Of a DNA stretch of 64,000 nt, positions 34,896 to 44,052 are shown piece after piece. Both the position numbers and the translations under genes were made by a program. The stretch's first letter is position 1. Every line of letters begins with the position of its first letter. The DNA is from Scandinavium sp036495715 (GTDB lineage: Bacteria > Pseudomonadota > Gammaproteobacteria > Enterobacterales > Enterobacteriaceae): positions 124,001-188,000 of the forward strand of contig DASXML010000074.1 of the NCBI GenBank assembly GCA_036495715.1, written 5' to 3'. Below the pieces are notes generated by a model. That model was not told where the DNA came from, did no database searches, and saw only the letters and a list, made by a program, of their open reading frames with translations.

Positions 34896-34965
34896 TCGCA
34901 ATCATCGGTGGAACCTATGGATTCCAGGTATACAATCGCGGCAATCAACGATTAAGGAAGAAGCT

Positions 34966-36321
34966 ATGACTAAGCATTATGACTATATCGCCATCGGCGG
35001 CGGCAGCGGCGGCATCGCCTCCATCAACCGCGCGGCGATGTACGGCCAGAAATGTGCGCTGATTGAAGCCAAAGAGCTTGGCGGCACCTGTGTGAACGTC
35101 GGCTGCGTACCGAAGAAAGTGATGTGGCATGCCGCGCAAATCCGCGAAGCCATTCATATGTACGGCCCGGACTACGGCTTCGACACCACGCTCAACCATT
35201 TCGACTGGAACAAACTGGTCTCCAGCCGCAGTGCTTACATCGATCGCATTCACACCTCGTACGACACCGTGCTGGGCAAAAATAATGTCGATGTGATCAA
35301 AGGCTTTGCTCGCTTCGTGGACGAAAAAACCATTGAAGTGAATGGCGAAACGCTGACTGCCGATCACATTCTGATCGCCACCGGCGGTCGTCCGAGCCAC
35401 CCGGATATTCCGGGCGTGGAATACGGTATCGACTCTGACGGTTTCTTCGAACTGCCTGCGCTGCCAAAACGCGTCGCGGTTATCGGTGCGGGTTATATCG
35501 CGGTCGAACTGGCGGGCGTGATCAACGGCCTGGGCGCGGAAACGCACCTGTTTGTGCGTAAACACGCGCCGCTGCGCAGTTTTGACCCGATGATTATCGA
35601 AACGCTGGTTGAAGTGATGAACGCCGAAGGCCCAACGCTGCACACCCATGCGGTGCCAAAAGCGGTGGTTAAAAATGCCGACGGCAGCCTGACGCTGGAA
35701 CTGGAAGATGGCCGTAGCCAGACCGTCGACAGCCTGATTTGGGCGATTGGCCGCGAGCCGGCGAATGACAATATCAATCTGGTCGCCACCGGTGTGAAAA
35801 CCAACGACAAAGGCTATATCGTTGTCGATAAGTTCCAGAACACCAGTGTGCCGGGCATTTATGCCGTCGGCGATAACACCGGTGCGGTAGAGCTGACACC
35901 GGTTGCGGTGGCGGCGGGTCGTCGTCTTTCCGAGCGCCTGTTCAACAATAAACCGGACGAGCATCTGGATTACAGCAATATTCCGACCGTGGTGTTCAGT
36001 CATCCACCGATTGGCACCATTGGCCTGAACGAACCGCAGGCGCGTGAGCAGTACGGCGACGATGCCGTGAAGGTCTATAAATCGTCCTTTACCGCGATGT
36101 ACACCGCTGTCACCTCACACCGTCAGCCGTGCCGCATGAAGCTGGTCTGTGTGGGTCCGGAAGAGAAAATTGTCGGTATTCACGGCATCGGTTTCGGCAT
36201 GGACGAAATCCTGCAAGGTTTCGCCGTGGCGCTGAAGATGGGCGCAACCAAGAAAGATTTCGACAACACCGTGGCGATCCATCCGACTGCGGCGGAAGAA
36301 TTTGTTACCATGAGAAGTTAG
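34966..36321 (+). CDS. gor: Glutathione reductase
   Basis: A 451-residue FAD- and NADPH-dependent reductase with the redox-active disulphide motif GGTCVNVGCVPKK, the FAD-binding GGGSGGIAS and the C-terminal VAIHPTAAEEFVTM carrying the catalytic His-Glu pair. It keeps glutathione reduced in the cytoplasm. The frame opens at 34882, but the ATG at 34966 after AAGGAAGAAGC gives the normal N-terminus. Confidence 0.97.
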   Translation: MTKHYDYIAIGGGSGGIASINRAAMYGQKCALIEAKELGGTCVNVGCVPKKVMWHAAQIREAIHMYGPDYGFDTTLNHFDWNKLVSSRSAYIDRIHTSYDTVLGKNNVDVIKGFARFVDEKTIEVNGETLTADHILIATGGRPSHPDIPGVEYGIDSDGFFELPALPKRVAVIGAGYIAVELAGVINGLGAETHLFVRKHAPLRSFDPMIIETLVEVMNAEGPTLHTHAVPKAVVKNADGSLTLELEDGRSQTVDSLIWAIGREPANDNINLVATGVKTNDKGYIVVDKFQNTSVPGIYAVGDNTGAVELTPVAVAAGRRLSERLFNNKPDEHLDYSNIPTVVFSHPPIGTIGLNEPQAREQYGDDAVKVYKSSFTAMYTAVTSHRQPCRMKLVCVGPEEKIVGIHGIGFGMDEILQGFAVALKMGATKKDFDNTVAIHPTAAEEFVTMRS

Positions 36322-36357
36322 TGTAGAAAACCCATCCATACACCTTTGTTAACTCTG

Positions 36358-36386
36358 AAAAACTGGCTGATAACGCCAGTTTTTTT
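36358..36386 (+). terminator. Terminator after gor
   Basis: AACTGGC (36361-36367) pairs with GCCAGTT (36375-36381) around TGATAAC and is followed by a T-run. It marks the end of the conserved block; sequence beyond it is accessory in character. Bases 36,387-36,701 hold no gene I can support. Confidence 0.85.
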
Positions 36387-36701
36387 ATACTCCAACTCAA
36401 TAGAGACAGTACGTGTGCTTGAAAAGTCTTGTGTGTCAGAACGACAATTTTGTCTAGCCCCACATAGTCCAACAACTCACATGGCAAATCAGCCAATGCA
36501 GAGCCGTTATTAGTCTTGGGTTGTTTTGAGGTGCTCATCCTGAGCCGGTGCATCCATCAAAGCTCAAAGATGGTATGAGCTACTTATCTTTTATCATTGG
36601 TTCATAGTTGCCGAAGAAAATTACATCCTCTGACTTACACATTTAAGTTGCATAAACGAAGGCAACTGATTCAAATAAGCTTCTGTGGTGTGGTGACGCC
36701 T

Positions 36702-37214
36702 CTAACCAGAAATCTGGTTATAAAGCTTATCAACAGCATTAATCTTGCCTGTAAGCCTCTGGACTTTATTGTCAATGTCGCGAAAAAGACCTGCAAAATC
36801 CGCTTTCAGGCTATTCAATGCTGGTCGTAAATCTTCCAGAACTTCCTTCTCCCCAATAGCCTGATTCAGTTCAATCTCATAGCGTGCTTTTTGCCGCTCA
36901 AAGACCTGAGATAGCTCATTACTGGCTGGAGCAGAATGCACAGAAGCAGGCTCCGCGTCGTTGAACTGGTAAAAGTCTGTCTTGCAGTACTCATACTGCA
37001 TTACTTTTTCTTGCCGCTTTCTGGTCAATATCCCGGCTAATTGCAGCCTTCGAAGATGCGCATACACATATGACCTGGTTTTTTTCTCATCATTGAAACC
37101 ATCAACTTCCTCAAGCAAAACCTGAGCTAATTCATTGACAGTAAAAGGTTTGTCCTCTGTGCCAACTAGCGCATATTTCATTGCATATGGAATATTGGTA
37201 TCGGGCTGAATCAT
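36702..37214 (-). CDS. Winged-helix/coiled-coil protein, candidate regulator
   Basis: A 170-residue protein. Residues 20-75 (FTVNELAQVLLEE, YVYAHLRRLQLAGILTRKRQ) look like a winged-helix DNA-binding domain, and residues 100-170 form a charged heptad-like helix suited to a coiled coil. It is divergent from the XRE-type regulator at 37311 across 96 bases that contain a palindrome. I do not recognise a named family. A role in regulating this accessory block is inferred from shape and position only. Confidence 0.65.
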   Translation of the reverse strand: MIQPDTNIPYAMKYALVGTEDKPFTVNELAQVLLEEVDGFNDEKKTRSYVYAHLRRLQLAGILTRKRQEKVMQYEYCKTDFYQFNDAEPASVHSAPASNELSQVFERQKARYEIELNQAIGEKEVLEDLRPALNSLKADFAGLFRDIDNKVQRLTGKINAVDKLYNQISG

Positions 37215-37268
37215 TAAAATCGCTTTCGTTAGTGCATAGGATTGCTAAGTATACAGGGATGAAGGAAA

Positions 37269-37283
37269 CTTAGAAAATCTAAG
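37269..37283. promoter_or_regulatory. Palindromic operator candidate between divergent regulators
   Basis: CTTAGA-AAA-TCTAAG is a perfect dyad 28 bases upstream of the XRE-type gene and 55 bases upstream of the divergent winged-helix gene. Size and place fit an autoregulatory XRE operator. A related half, CTAAGT, occurs near 37244. Confidence 0.45.
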
Positions 37284-37310
37284 TCTAATTGGGTCTCAGA
37301 AGATGGCGAC

Positions 37311-37646
37311 GTGTCAGGCGAAAATCCCTTCCCACAACGCTTGCGACAGGCAAGGATGCAGGCAGGTCTCTCACAAAGAGGTCTTGGGATCCGTGTCGGT
37401 TTTGATCCAGGCTCCGCGAGTAGCCGTATGAATCACTATGAAAAAGGCAGACATACTCCGGACATCGAGACGCTCCAACGACTTGCTGATGAACTAAATG
37501 TTCCACTGAACTACTTCTTTTGTACGGATGATATCTCTGCCGAACTGGCCTGTTTAATTGGGCGTATGGATACCAAACAAAAGACCCAATTGTTACAGTT
37601 GCTCAGGAAATCCTCGCCGACTCAGCCTCCTGATGAGGTCAGCTGA
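37311..37646 (+). CDS. XRE-family (Cro/CI-type) DNA-binding regulator
   Basis: A 111-residue protein with a classical helix-turn-helix: RLRQARMQAGLSQRGLGIRVG at residues 10-30, then SRMNHYEKGRHTPDIETLQRLADELNVPLNYFF. The remaining 40 residues may mediate dimerisation. The start is a GTG at 37311 without a strong ribosome site, so a leaderless or poorly translated message is possible. It lies 49 bases before the 426-residue gene on the same strand and probably regulates it. Confidence 0.82.
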   Translation: MSGENPFPQRLRQARMQAGLSQRGLGIRVGFDPGSASSRMNHYEKGRHTPDIETLQRLADELNVPLNYFFCTDDISAELACLIGRMDTKQKTQLLQLLRKSSPTQPPDEVS

Positions 37647-37695
37647 TACAGGAGCAGTCACTTTTTAGCTATTCTTCTGGAATTAAGGCATTTAA

Positions 37696-38976
37696 ATGGA
37701 TGGTTTCGAACTGCAGCTTGCGTTTCAGGCTATGAGTGCTGTAACAACACCTCTGCAAGCACTTACAATTTTTGAGAAGCATTTCAATGTTCTAAAAGAC
37801 TGGCGCTTTATTTGCGCAGCTGACGATGACCATGGCCCATTTAAGTTAAAAAATAAAGTAATTGATGATGTTGTTGGGATCCGCTCAATTTTTAAGGGAC
37901 AGTCTCTTTGGGTTATTGATGCCAGTATGGTAGAGAAAGAAGGTACCGTACCTTATTTGGCAGGAACAGGGATTTATTTTGATTCAAATGCAGCTTCATA
38001 TATCTACTCACTAGGATATAAAGATAAATTTCAGCCCCAACTAAAAAATCAGCTACTTCGAATCCAGTCTTTAGGGATAGATTATAAAAACATTAATCCG
38101 TATTTGTATCTTTTCGAAAGTAGAAGGCATTTTGACACAAGACCTGAAAATAGAGAGTTTAGCCGAAAGACATTTGCTGCGTTGACTGCATTGTCAAAAA
38201 TCGGAGGTCCACTCGACGAGTCCTGGCGTGAAATGTATCAAAAATATTTTATGGAACAGTGCGAATCTAATATCGACTCGCTATTTAATGATTTTATTGC
38301 CAAACACGAAAATGGTGGCTTTAGTTCTCTGGATCACCTGTTTTCTTTAACAGAATTATTGTTGTTAGAAACTAAGATATTAGACATCTCCTCTGAAAAG
38401 AAAAATGAGGATAAACTGGAAGAACTCATCTATTTCATGGATGAAAAATTACAAATCATGTTGCTGCGTGAGCTTGCAATTTGTGCAGATATATTGTTTA
38501 GAGGGAATAAAACTCAATTAACAACAAAGCTTCTGAAAGTTAACTCTGGACATACCCATGCACTTGGTATCGTGCAAGGCTGTGCCTGGGATCTCTTTAT
38601 ATTTCGCATTATGGACTGGTTTAGCAACACCAGTTCTGAATTACATACCGATTTTTATATTTCAAATCTGGTCTCTTGCGATCGTGATATCTGGGGCATT
38701 GCTGACCTCACAATGCTTAAAGCAATTGCGTTGCATAATAAATCATTTGAACATGTCATTTTCCCGGAGCACAGCCCAGAGAATATTCTCACTACGGCAC
38801 TGGGGAAAAACAAGCAGGAATTCCCTGGAGACTTATTCAGCTATGACTCGCGCCAGAGGCGTATCGGCTGGACCCTGGGTAAAGACAAAAATGAAGTATA
38901 TGCAAGAAAAAGTAATGAAATTCAGGAGCTTTTAAAGGAAAAGCGTATGGAACTGCTCTCCATTATTCATAAGTAA
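37696..38976 (+). CDS. Unrecognised 426-residue accessory protein
   Basis: A cytoplasmic protein without signal or membrane segments. AAGGCATTTAA gives a modest ribosome site. The N-terminal third has a hydrophobic strand (LWVIDAS, residues 71-77) and YFDSNAASYIYSL (residues 94-106), reminiscent of the first acidic motif of PIN-like nucleases; near the C-terminus SCDRDIWGIADL could supply further acidic residues. The middle is helical and charged, and NSGHTHALGIVQGCAWDLF looks conserved. The PIN-like idea is weak inference. It follows an XRE regulator and precedes the CBASS operon by 373 bases, in the same orientation, so it may be part of a defence region. Confidence 0.7.
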   Translation: MDGFELQLAFQAMSAVTTPLQALTIFEKHFNVLKDWRFICAADDDHGPFKLKNKVIDDVVGIRSIFKGQSLWVIDASMVEKEGTVPYLAGTGIYFDSNAASYIYSLGYKDKFQPQLKNQLLRIQSLGIDYKNINPYLYLFESRRHFDTRPENREFSRKTFAALTALSKIGGPLDESWREMYQKYFMEQCESNIDSLFNDFIAKHENGGFSSLDHLFSLTELLLLETKILDISSEKKNEDKLEELIYFMDEKLQIMLLRELAICADILFRGNKTQLTTKLLKVNSGHTHALGIVQGCAWDLFIFRIMDWFSNTSSELHTDFYISNLVSCDRDIWGIADLTMLKAIALHNKSFEHVIFPEHSPENILTTALGKNKQEFPGDLFSYDSRQRRIGWTLGKDKNEVYARKSNEIQELLKEKRMELLSIIHK

Positions 38977-39276
38977 CTACTTCGTTGAGATGTAGATCTA
39001 GCCTGCTTACAACGCCCCAAGATACCTGGCGTTAATTATGCTCACACAAATAGTGATTTCTGGAGGAAGTATAGCGTCATGATTTTTCAATGGATCATTC
39101 AAAATGAAACACCATTCAAAAAACATTTGCAATTCATTTTTATTACTTATCAAAAACACATCCCCCTATAAGTTAACCATCATATCTAATGCATAACATT
39201 TATATTCTTCATTGTTTCTCACGAATGAAGAGTGTGATCATTGCCGCTTTTTTTAAATTTCTTGCCTCCTAACATC

Positions 39277-39306
39277 TTGAACATGATGACTTTGCCCAAA
39301 TATCAA
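39277..39306 (+). promoter_or_regulatory. Candidate promoter of the CBASS operon
   Basis: TTGAAC (39277-39282) and TATCAA (39301-39306) are separated by 18 bases and lie about 44 bases before the cap5 start codon. The rest of the 38,977-39,349 gap is AT-rich and holds no supported gene. Confidence 0.4.
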
Positions 39307-39349
39307 GACCGATAGAGTTCGCATCCCTACGTCACAGGAGTTCGGCACC

Positions 39350-40528
39350 TTGAATGGAAAAACTCAGGTCTCCACATCTGGCGGCCGTTTTAATACAAAT
39401 AATGAAGTAAAGCTGGTTGTCTGGGTAAGAATGGCAGGACATTGCGAGCTTTGCGGAACTGACCTGACCCACGATTACCGTGTCGGAACCTCAATGAAAT
39501 GGGGAGAAGTTGCCCATATTCTGCCTGCAAGCCCTAAAGGTCCCCGGGGAAATGCTGAGCACTGTGATGAGCAGGCAAAAGATCTCACGAACAACTTCAT
39601 GAATCTGATGCTTCTGTGTCCGGGCTGCCATGATCGCATTGACAGAGATGCTGAAGGTTACCCTAAAGATGACCTGAGTGGGTTGCATGAAAATTGTCTT
39701 GAACGTATTCAGCTTGCTGCATCCACTCCTGCCGAAGGCCGGGCTATTCCTGTTATTGTGCAAAGCCAGCATTTTGCCACAACAAATAACATTCCATCAG
39801 GCGACCTGCTCGCTGCAATGTCTGCTGAAGGTTTAGTTGCTATAGGGCGGCCGATTAACGTCACTTTCCCGGCACCGGGCCCCCGGGGAAGAGACCCAAT
39901 TTACTGGCAAAATGTGAAAGACAGCATTCATCACACTTTGACCAATGAATTGACACAACGTGGAGGTCAGTATGGCGATATGCCTGCAATTGCTATTGTT
40001 GGTCTTGCCGACATACCTTCCCTGATAATGCTGGGCCAGGCGATTGGTGACCGAACCCGGCGTTTTCTTTTTTCTCAACACAGAACTTCCGGGCTTCGTT
40101 GGCCAGATAAATCGGCAATGCCCCCAGAGTACCTGTTCACACCAGCCCCCGAAGGCAGCGGCCCTCTCGCTCTGGTGATATCCATTTCCGCCAAAATTCG
40201 GACTGAAGACGTCATTCAAACCCTGCCAGATGTCCGCATCGCAAATTTTACGATCCCTGAACCTGCTTACTCGATGGTCACTAACAGGAACGTAATACAT
40301 GCTTTCCGGGATGAGTTGCAAAAGCATCTGAGTGAACTGGAGGCGAGCACAAACAGCCCAATCCATGTATTTGCAGCCATCCCGGCAGCATTAGCGATTG
40401 AATTTGGCGCATTGCTGACAACCAACCATCAACATCCTTATGTGGTTTTCGACCGTAGTGGCGATCAAAACAACCCTAATGTATTTCGGCCAATGCTGAA
40501 CATTGGCTTTTCTCAGGAGTTATTGTGA
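39350..40528 (+). CDS. cap5: CBASS effector nuclease Cap5 (HNH-SAVED)
   Basis: A 392-residue two-domain effector. Residues 20-120 are an HNH endonuclease with zinc cysteines C32/C35 (CELC) and C90/C93 (CPGC), the AHI histidine at 56 and NLMLLCPGCHDRID. Residues from about 175 are a SAVED sensor domain, ending in the typical HVFAAIPAALAIEFGALL and YVVFDRS. On binding a cyclic oligonucleotide made by the neighbouring CD-NTase it should multimerise and degrade double-stranded DNA. The start is a TTG at 39350: AGGAG at 39336-39340 is well placed and the next in-frame ATG would cut into the HNH fold. Its stop overlaps the CD-NTase start. Confidence 0.93.
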   Translation: MNGKTQVSTSGGRFNTNNEVKLVVWVRMAGHCELCGTDLTHDYRVGTSMKWGEVAHILPASPKGPRGNAEHCDEQAKDLTNNFMNLMLLCPGCHDRIDRDAEGYPKDDLSGLHENCLERIQLAASTPAEGRAIPVIVQSQHFATTNNIPSGDLLAAMSAEGLVAIGRPINVTFPAPGPRGRDPIYWQNVKDSIHHTLTNELTQRGGQYGDMPAIAIVGLADIPSLIMLGQAIGDRTRRFLFSQHRTSGLRWPDKSAMPPEYLFTPAPEGSGPLALVISISAKIRTEDVIQTLPDVRIANFTIPEPAYSMVTNRNVIHAFRDELQKHLSELEASTNSPIHVFAAIPAALAIEFGALLTTNHQHPYVVFDRSGDQNNPNVFRPMLNIGFSQELL

Positions 40529-41775
40529 TGAATACGAATGAACAAACAAAACGTAACAGCTGGGAATATTTTCTCCTGCGTGCGGCCAGAAAAATCTCTT
40601 TGACTGAGCCTCAGTATGGCAAGATCAACGATCGATACGCTCAGTTAGAAAAAATCCTGTCTTCATCAAACGACCCCATTCTTGCTGAAGCACATATCTT
40701 CCCGCAGGGCTCAATGCGCCTGAAAACAACAATTAACCCGGTATCTGGCGCCCCAGACGACCTGGGGACTGTTGATGCCGATGCCATCGTCTGGCTTCCT
40801 CACGCAAGGGGGATTGATGCAGATGTGGTTCTCAAAGCGATTGAGCAACGCTTTCAGGAAGGTAGCCGGGTTCAGGAAGAAATCCAGCAGCTTCGTCGGG
40901 GGGTGAGGATTGTTTATGCCGATCAGAGTCCTGGATTCCACATTGACGTCACGCCAGCACGAGCCTGCAACTGGAATGCCCAATCGAATGGACAGGGTAT
41001 GCTCGAAGTACCTGATCGCCATCTTGGCTGGAAAGCAAGCAGTCCAATTCCTTACGCAGACTGGTTGCACGATGCTTCGAGCCAGGAAGTTATTCTCGAA
41101 AGTCTCGCTATCCTCAAAAGCAACTCTTTTACCGCAGACTCTGCGACCCAGGCTCCGCTTCCTGATTATGAGGATTACAGCCAAGAAGACCCATTACGGG
41201 CAGCAATTAAACTTTTAAAGCGCCATCGTGATGAGTGGGCGATCAGAACTGAGAATGAAAAATACCGGCCAATTTCCGCGGTGATCACCACACTTGCCAC
41301 TCATGCCTGGCTGGCCGTTGTCAAACAATCTCAGCAGCGGCCTTTCACTCCTCTTGAGGCAATCATTGAAATTGTGCGTCTTATGCCACAATTCATTCAG
41401 CTCTACGGACAGGAATATCAGGTGTGTAATCCGAAAGACAACGGCGAGAACTTTGCGGAGAAATGGAACCGTGATGATGGGCATTCTTATCGTTATGCTT
41501 TCCAGGAGTGGCATAAGGATGCACTGCATGCTGTTGGTCTTGGTCTGCAAAGTTATTCATCTATCGAATCTTTTGCCGAGGCAATCAATGAGAGCTTTGG
41601 CATTGGGCGGACATTTATTGACGAGGTCAATGATAAAATCCCCGCTAACTGGACCATGCCAGGACGGGCGGAGGGTGTGACACGTAATGCAGCGTCAATG
41701 GGTGCACTTTTCGGAAGCACCGCGGGGAGTAATCAGTCACAGGCAAATGTAAAACCGGTAGGGCGCCTTGGCTGA
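40528..41775 (+). CDS. CBASS cyclic oligonucleotide synthase (CD-NTase)
   Basis: A 415-residue SMODS-type nucleotidyltransferase. The GS motif is Gly61-Ser62 (PQGSMRLKT), the metal-binding DxD is Asp83/Asp85 (VDADAIVWL) and the third acid is Asp140 (FHIDVTPA), so the active site is complete. On phage infection it should make a cyclic di- or trinucleotide that activates Cap5; Cap5 enzymes studied so far respond to 3',2'-cGAMP, but the product cannot be read here. I use the ATG at 40528 (AGGAG 8 bases upstream) over a GTG at 40525. The clade (CdnD- or CdnG-like) is undecided. Confidence 0.93.
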   Translation: MNTNEQTKRNSWEYFLLRAARKISLTEPQYGKINDRYAQLEKILSSSNDPILAEAHIFPQGSMRLKTTINPVSGAPDDLGTVDADAIVWLPHARGIDADVVLKAIEQRFQEGSRVQEEIQQLRRGVRIVYADQSPGFHIDVTPARACNWNAQSNGQGMLEVPDRHLGWKASSPIPYADWLHDASSQEVILESLAILKSNSFTADSATQAPLPDYEDYSQEDPLRAAIKLLKRHRDEWAIRTENEKYRPISAVITTLATHAWLAVVKQSQQRPFTPLEAIIEIVRLMPQFIQLYGQEYQVCNPKDNGENFAEKWNRDDGHSYRYAFQEWHKDALHAVGLGLQSYSSIESFAEAINESFGIGRTFIDEVNDKIPANWTMPGRAEGVTRNAASMGALFGSTAGSNQSQANVKPVGRLG

Positions 41776-43540
41776 TCTGATGGATACTCAACTGCAGCAG
41801 GGCATTGCCGCCCTGCAGGCAATTCTGGGGCAAGGTGATGCTTCAGGATTGCTTAAACCAGTAAAGGCGAAGAATAACGAAGCTGCCGCGTTTTGCTTTC
41901 CTTTGCCGGAAGATTATGTCGGTGTGGCCAGAACACTACATATTGGTTTCCCTTCCACCTTCCCTGTTGAGCCACTTCGCCTTTATGTTGAACCCTCACC
42001 ATGGCTAGTATGGCCACATGCAATGAAATCAGGCCTGTGCCTGCATGGATTCAAAGAGCGTCCCGTAACAGGTACACCAGAGGTTATTGTCAGGGACAAT
42101 TTGTCACGGCTTTCCAGCATCCTCTCATTATCGTTGATGGGCTCAGATCCAGAGCACAGGAAGCGTGAGTTTCAAAACGAGATCGCATCCTACTGGAGCA
42201 GGCAACACAGCGAGTCTTCGCAAGGATTGATTCTGCTGGAGCGGCCACAAGTACCCTCTGAGCTTTTCGCACTGAGTGATCCTCGCTATCGGCTTCCTTC
42301 TGGTCAGGAAACGGTTTGGCTATCTTCCAGTCTGAACGTTATCAAAAGTCATTTCAGGAGAATTATCGGGCGATCAGTCAAAGCAAGATCACTATCAGCC
42401 GCCGGATATTATGTAAAACTACAGCGTTATCCGGATACAACGTTTCCAGAACCAAAAGGCATGATGGACTGGCTGCTTCCCAATGTGGCAGCAGAAGCAG
42501 CAGAGACATTATTGGCATGGTTTGAAAGAACCGGTTCACTCATCTCCCGGTGGATTATTCTTGAAATGCCCGGCGGCAGCGATGCACCAACCTACACGCT
42601 GAACCTTTATGCAAGACAGGATAACCGGGATCGCAGTCCCAAATTCAACCTTCGCAGCTCCCGCCGCAAACAGACCCGGGCTACAGGTGATATTCCGGCA
42701 AGCATACGCTCTGCAACACTGAATATTCTGGATGGCAGGGATATTTACTCACGCGACCTGAGCCAGAAAATCAGGGGGCTGAAAGATGCCCACGTGGTAT
42801 TTATCGGGGTGGGTTCGCTGGGTGGAACTGTCGTATCACAACTGGCGCGGGCAGGATTAAGACGGCTTACTCTCATTGATCCCGATATTCTCGAGTCTGC
42901 AAATCTGGGCCGGCATGTGCTCGGTGCTGATGATTTAGGAAAGTCTAAGGTTCAGGCGTTACGCCATCGGCTTATTCAGGATTTACCCATGGTTGATATC
43001 ACTGCAATCAGCATTCATGCGCAATTTGTGATGGAACAAAAACCTGAAATTTTGGAGGATGCAGACTTGGTGATTATCACCACGGCTGACTGGGCATCCG
43101 AAGTTGCAGTGTGGGCAAGAAAATCCAAAGGTACTCGCTGGGGACTTTTGCAGGGATGGAGTGAGCCACATACTCTGGTTGGGCAGACATTAATTGCCCC
43201 ACAGGGCGCATATGACGGGAGGCACCTGTTCAGTGACACCGGTGACTTTATCCAACGCTATACAGAATGGCCCGATGGCGGAGCGATCCCACTTCCTGCA
43301 TGCGGGGAAAGTTTTATTCCTGGAGGCTCAGTTGGGATGACCAGTATTGCAACAATGGTGACCCAGACCGCTATACAGTATTTAAACGGGCACTATACAG
43401 AACCGGCCTGGATAACCAGCATTTATCGCCCGCAGGATGTGCAACTGAATGGTGGAAAATACAGGGGTCCGGAGCTTCTGCCAGGAACTGTCCAGAGCGT
43501 TCTGGAAAGGCATTGGCCAGAGCCAGGAGATATCAGTTAA
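41768..43540 (+). CDS. cap2: CBASS E1-E2 fusion ligase Cap2
   Basis: A 590-residue ubiquitin-ligase-like protein. The N-terminal 150 residues form an E2-like domain whose catalytic cysteine is Cys91 (KSGLCLHGF). From about residue 335 an E1 adenylation domain follows with VFIGVGSLGGTVVSQLA, IDPD and NLGRHVLG, and the E1 thioester cysteine is Cys512 in LPACGES. Cap2 attaches the CD-NTase C-terminus to target molecules and so primes it. A TTG at 41768 overlaps the CD-NTase gene by 8 bases; an ATG at 41780 is the alternative, four residues shorter. Confidence 0.94.
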   Translation: MADLMDTQLQQGIAALQAILGQGDASGLLKPVKAKNNEAAAFCFPLPEDYVGVARTLHIGFPSTFPVEPLRLYVEPSPWLVWPHAMKSGLCLHGFKERPVTGTPEVIVRDNLSRLSSILSLSLMGSDPEHRKREFQNEIASYWSRQHSESSQGLILLERPQVPSELFALSDPRYRLPSGQETVWLSSSLNVIKSHFRRIIGRSVKARSLSAAGYYVKLQRYPDTTFPEPKGMMDWLLPNVAAEAAETLLAWFERTGSLISRWIILEMPGGSDAPTYTLNLYARQDNRDRSPKFNLRSSRRKQTRATGDIPASIRSATLNILDGRDIYSRDLSQKIRGLKDAHVVFIGVGSLGGTVVSQLARAGLRRLTLIDPDILESANLGRHVLGADDLGKSKVQALRHRLIQDLPMVDITAISIHAQFVMEQKPEILEDADLVIITTADWASEVAVWARKSKGTRWGLLQGWSEPHTLVGQTLIAPQGAYDGRHLFSDTGDFIQRYTEWPDGGAIPLPACGESFIPGGSVGMTSIATMVTQTAIQYLNGHYTEPAWITSIYRPQDVQLNGGKYRGPELLPGTVQSVLERHWPEPGDIS

Positions 43541-44052
43541 TGACGTTACCAGTATGGAGCTGGCGGTGGCCGGGTATTAATGCTGAGCTACTGCTGTCCA
43601 AGGCAGCATCTGATGTTTTCGTACACGCAAGACAACTCGATGGTATGACTGAAAGAGGGGGCCAGCTATTTGTGAACCCGATACACGCCTGCGGGATTGT
43701 CCTGTCGTTGGCCACACCCCCTCATCCCGCAGACAGGGCAGGAAGAACATGGCTGGAACTGAATGCAGAGCGCTGCATGAAAGAAATTAAAGAAGCTAAT
43801 GAACAGGGGCTACGCCTTATTGGATACTGGCATACACATCCCCAGTGCATCCCACAAATCTCCCCTACAGACATTTCAAGTTTCGATCGATTTGCCCGAC
43901 GCTATGCGCAAGACCTGCCTCATCCTGTCGCCATAGTTGTCGGCACATCCCCCACAACAAACGGGATAAAAGCATGGTCATTCCATGCCGGGAAATGCGT
44001 TGAAGCAACACGAGCCACTTTACCGTTCAATCAAAATACAGATTTTCTTTGA
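43540..44052 (+). CDS. cap3: CBASS JAMM isopeptidase Cap3
   Basis: A 170-residue JAB/MPN metalloprotease with the zinc motif His98-x-His100 (YWHTHP) and Ser108/Asp111 (SPTD). It reverses the conjugation made by Cap2. The ATG at 43540 shares a base with the cap2 stop (TAATG) and has GGAGA at 43526-43530; the frame extends upstream to 43267 only as read-through of cap2 sequence. Its 3' end overlaps the convergent exonuclease gene by 26 bases. Confidence 0.93.
   Translation: MTLPVWSWRWPGINAELLLSKAASDVFVHARQLDGMTERGGQLFVNPIHACGIVLSLATPPHPADRAGRTWLELNAERCMKEIKEANEQGLRLIGYWHTHPQCIPQISPTDISSFDRFARRYAQDLPHPVAIVVGTSPTTNGIKAWSFHAGKCVEATRATLPFNQNTDFL

Noticed and set aside
34945..36003. 352-codon minus-strand open frame
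   Set aside because: Antisense to gor with all gor motifs intact; shadow frame.
36305..36553. 82-codon minus-strand frame after gor
   Set aside because: It runs through the gor terminator stem-loop, has no ribosome site and no recognisable product; a trace of an accessory gene cannot be excluded.
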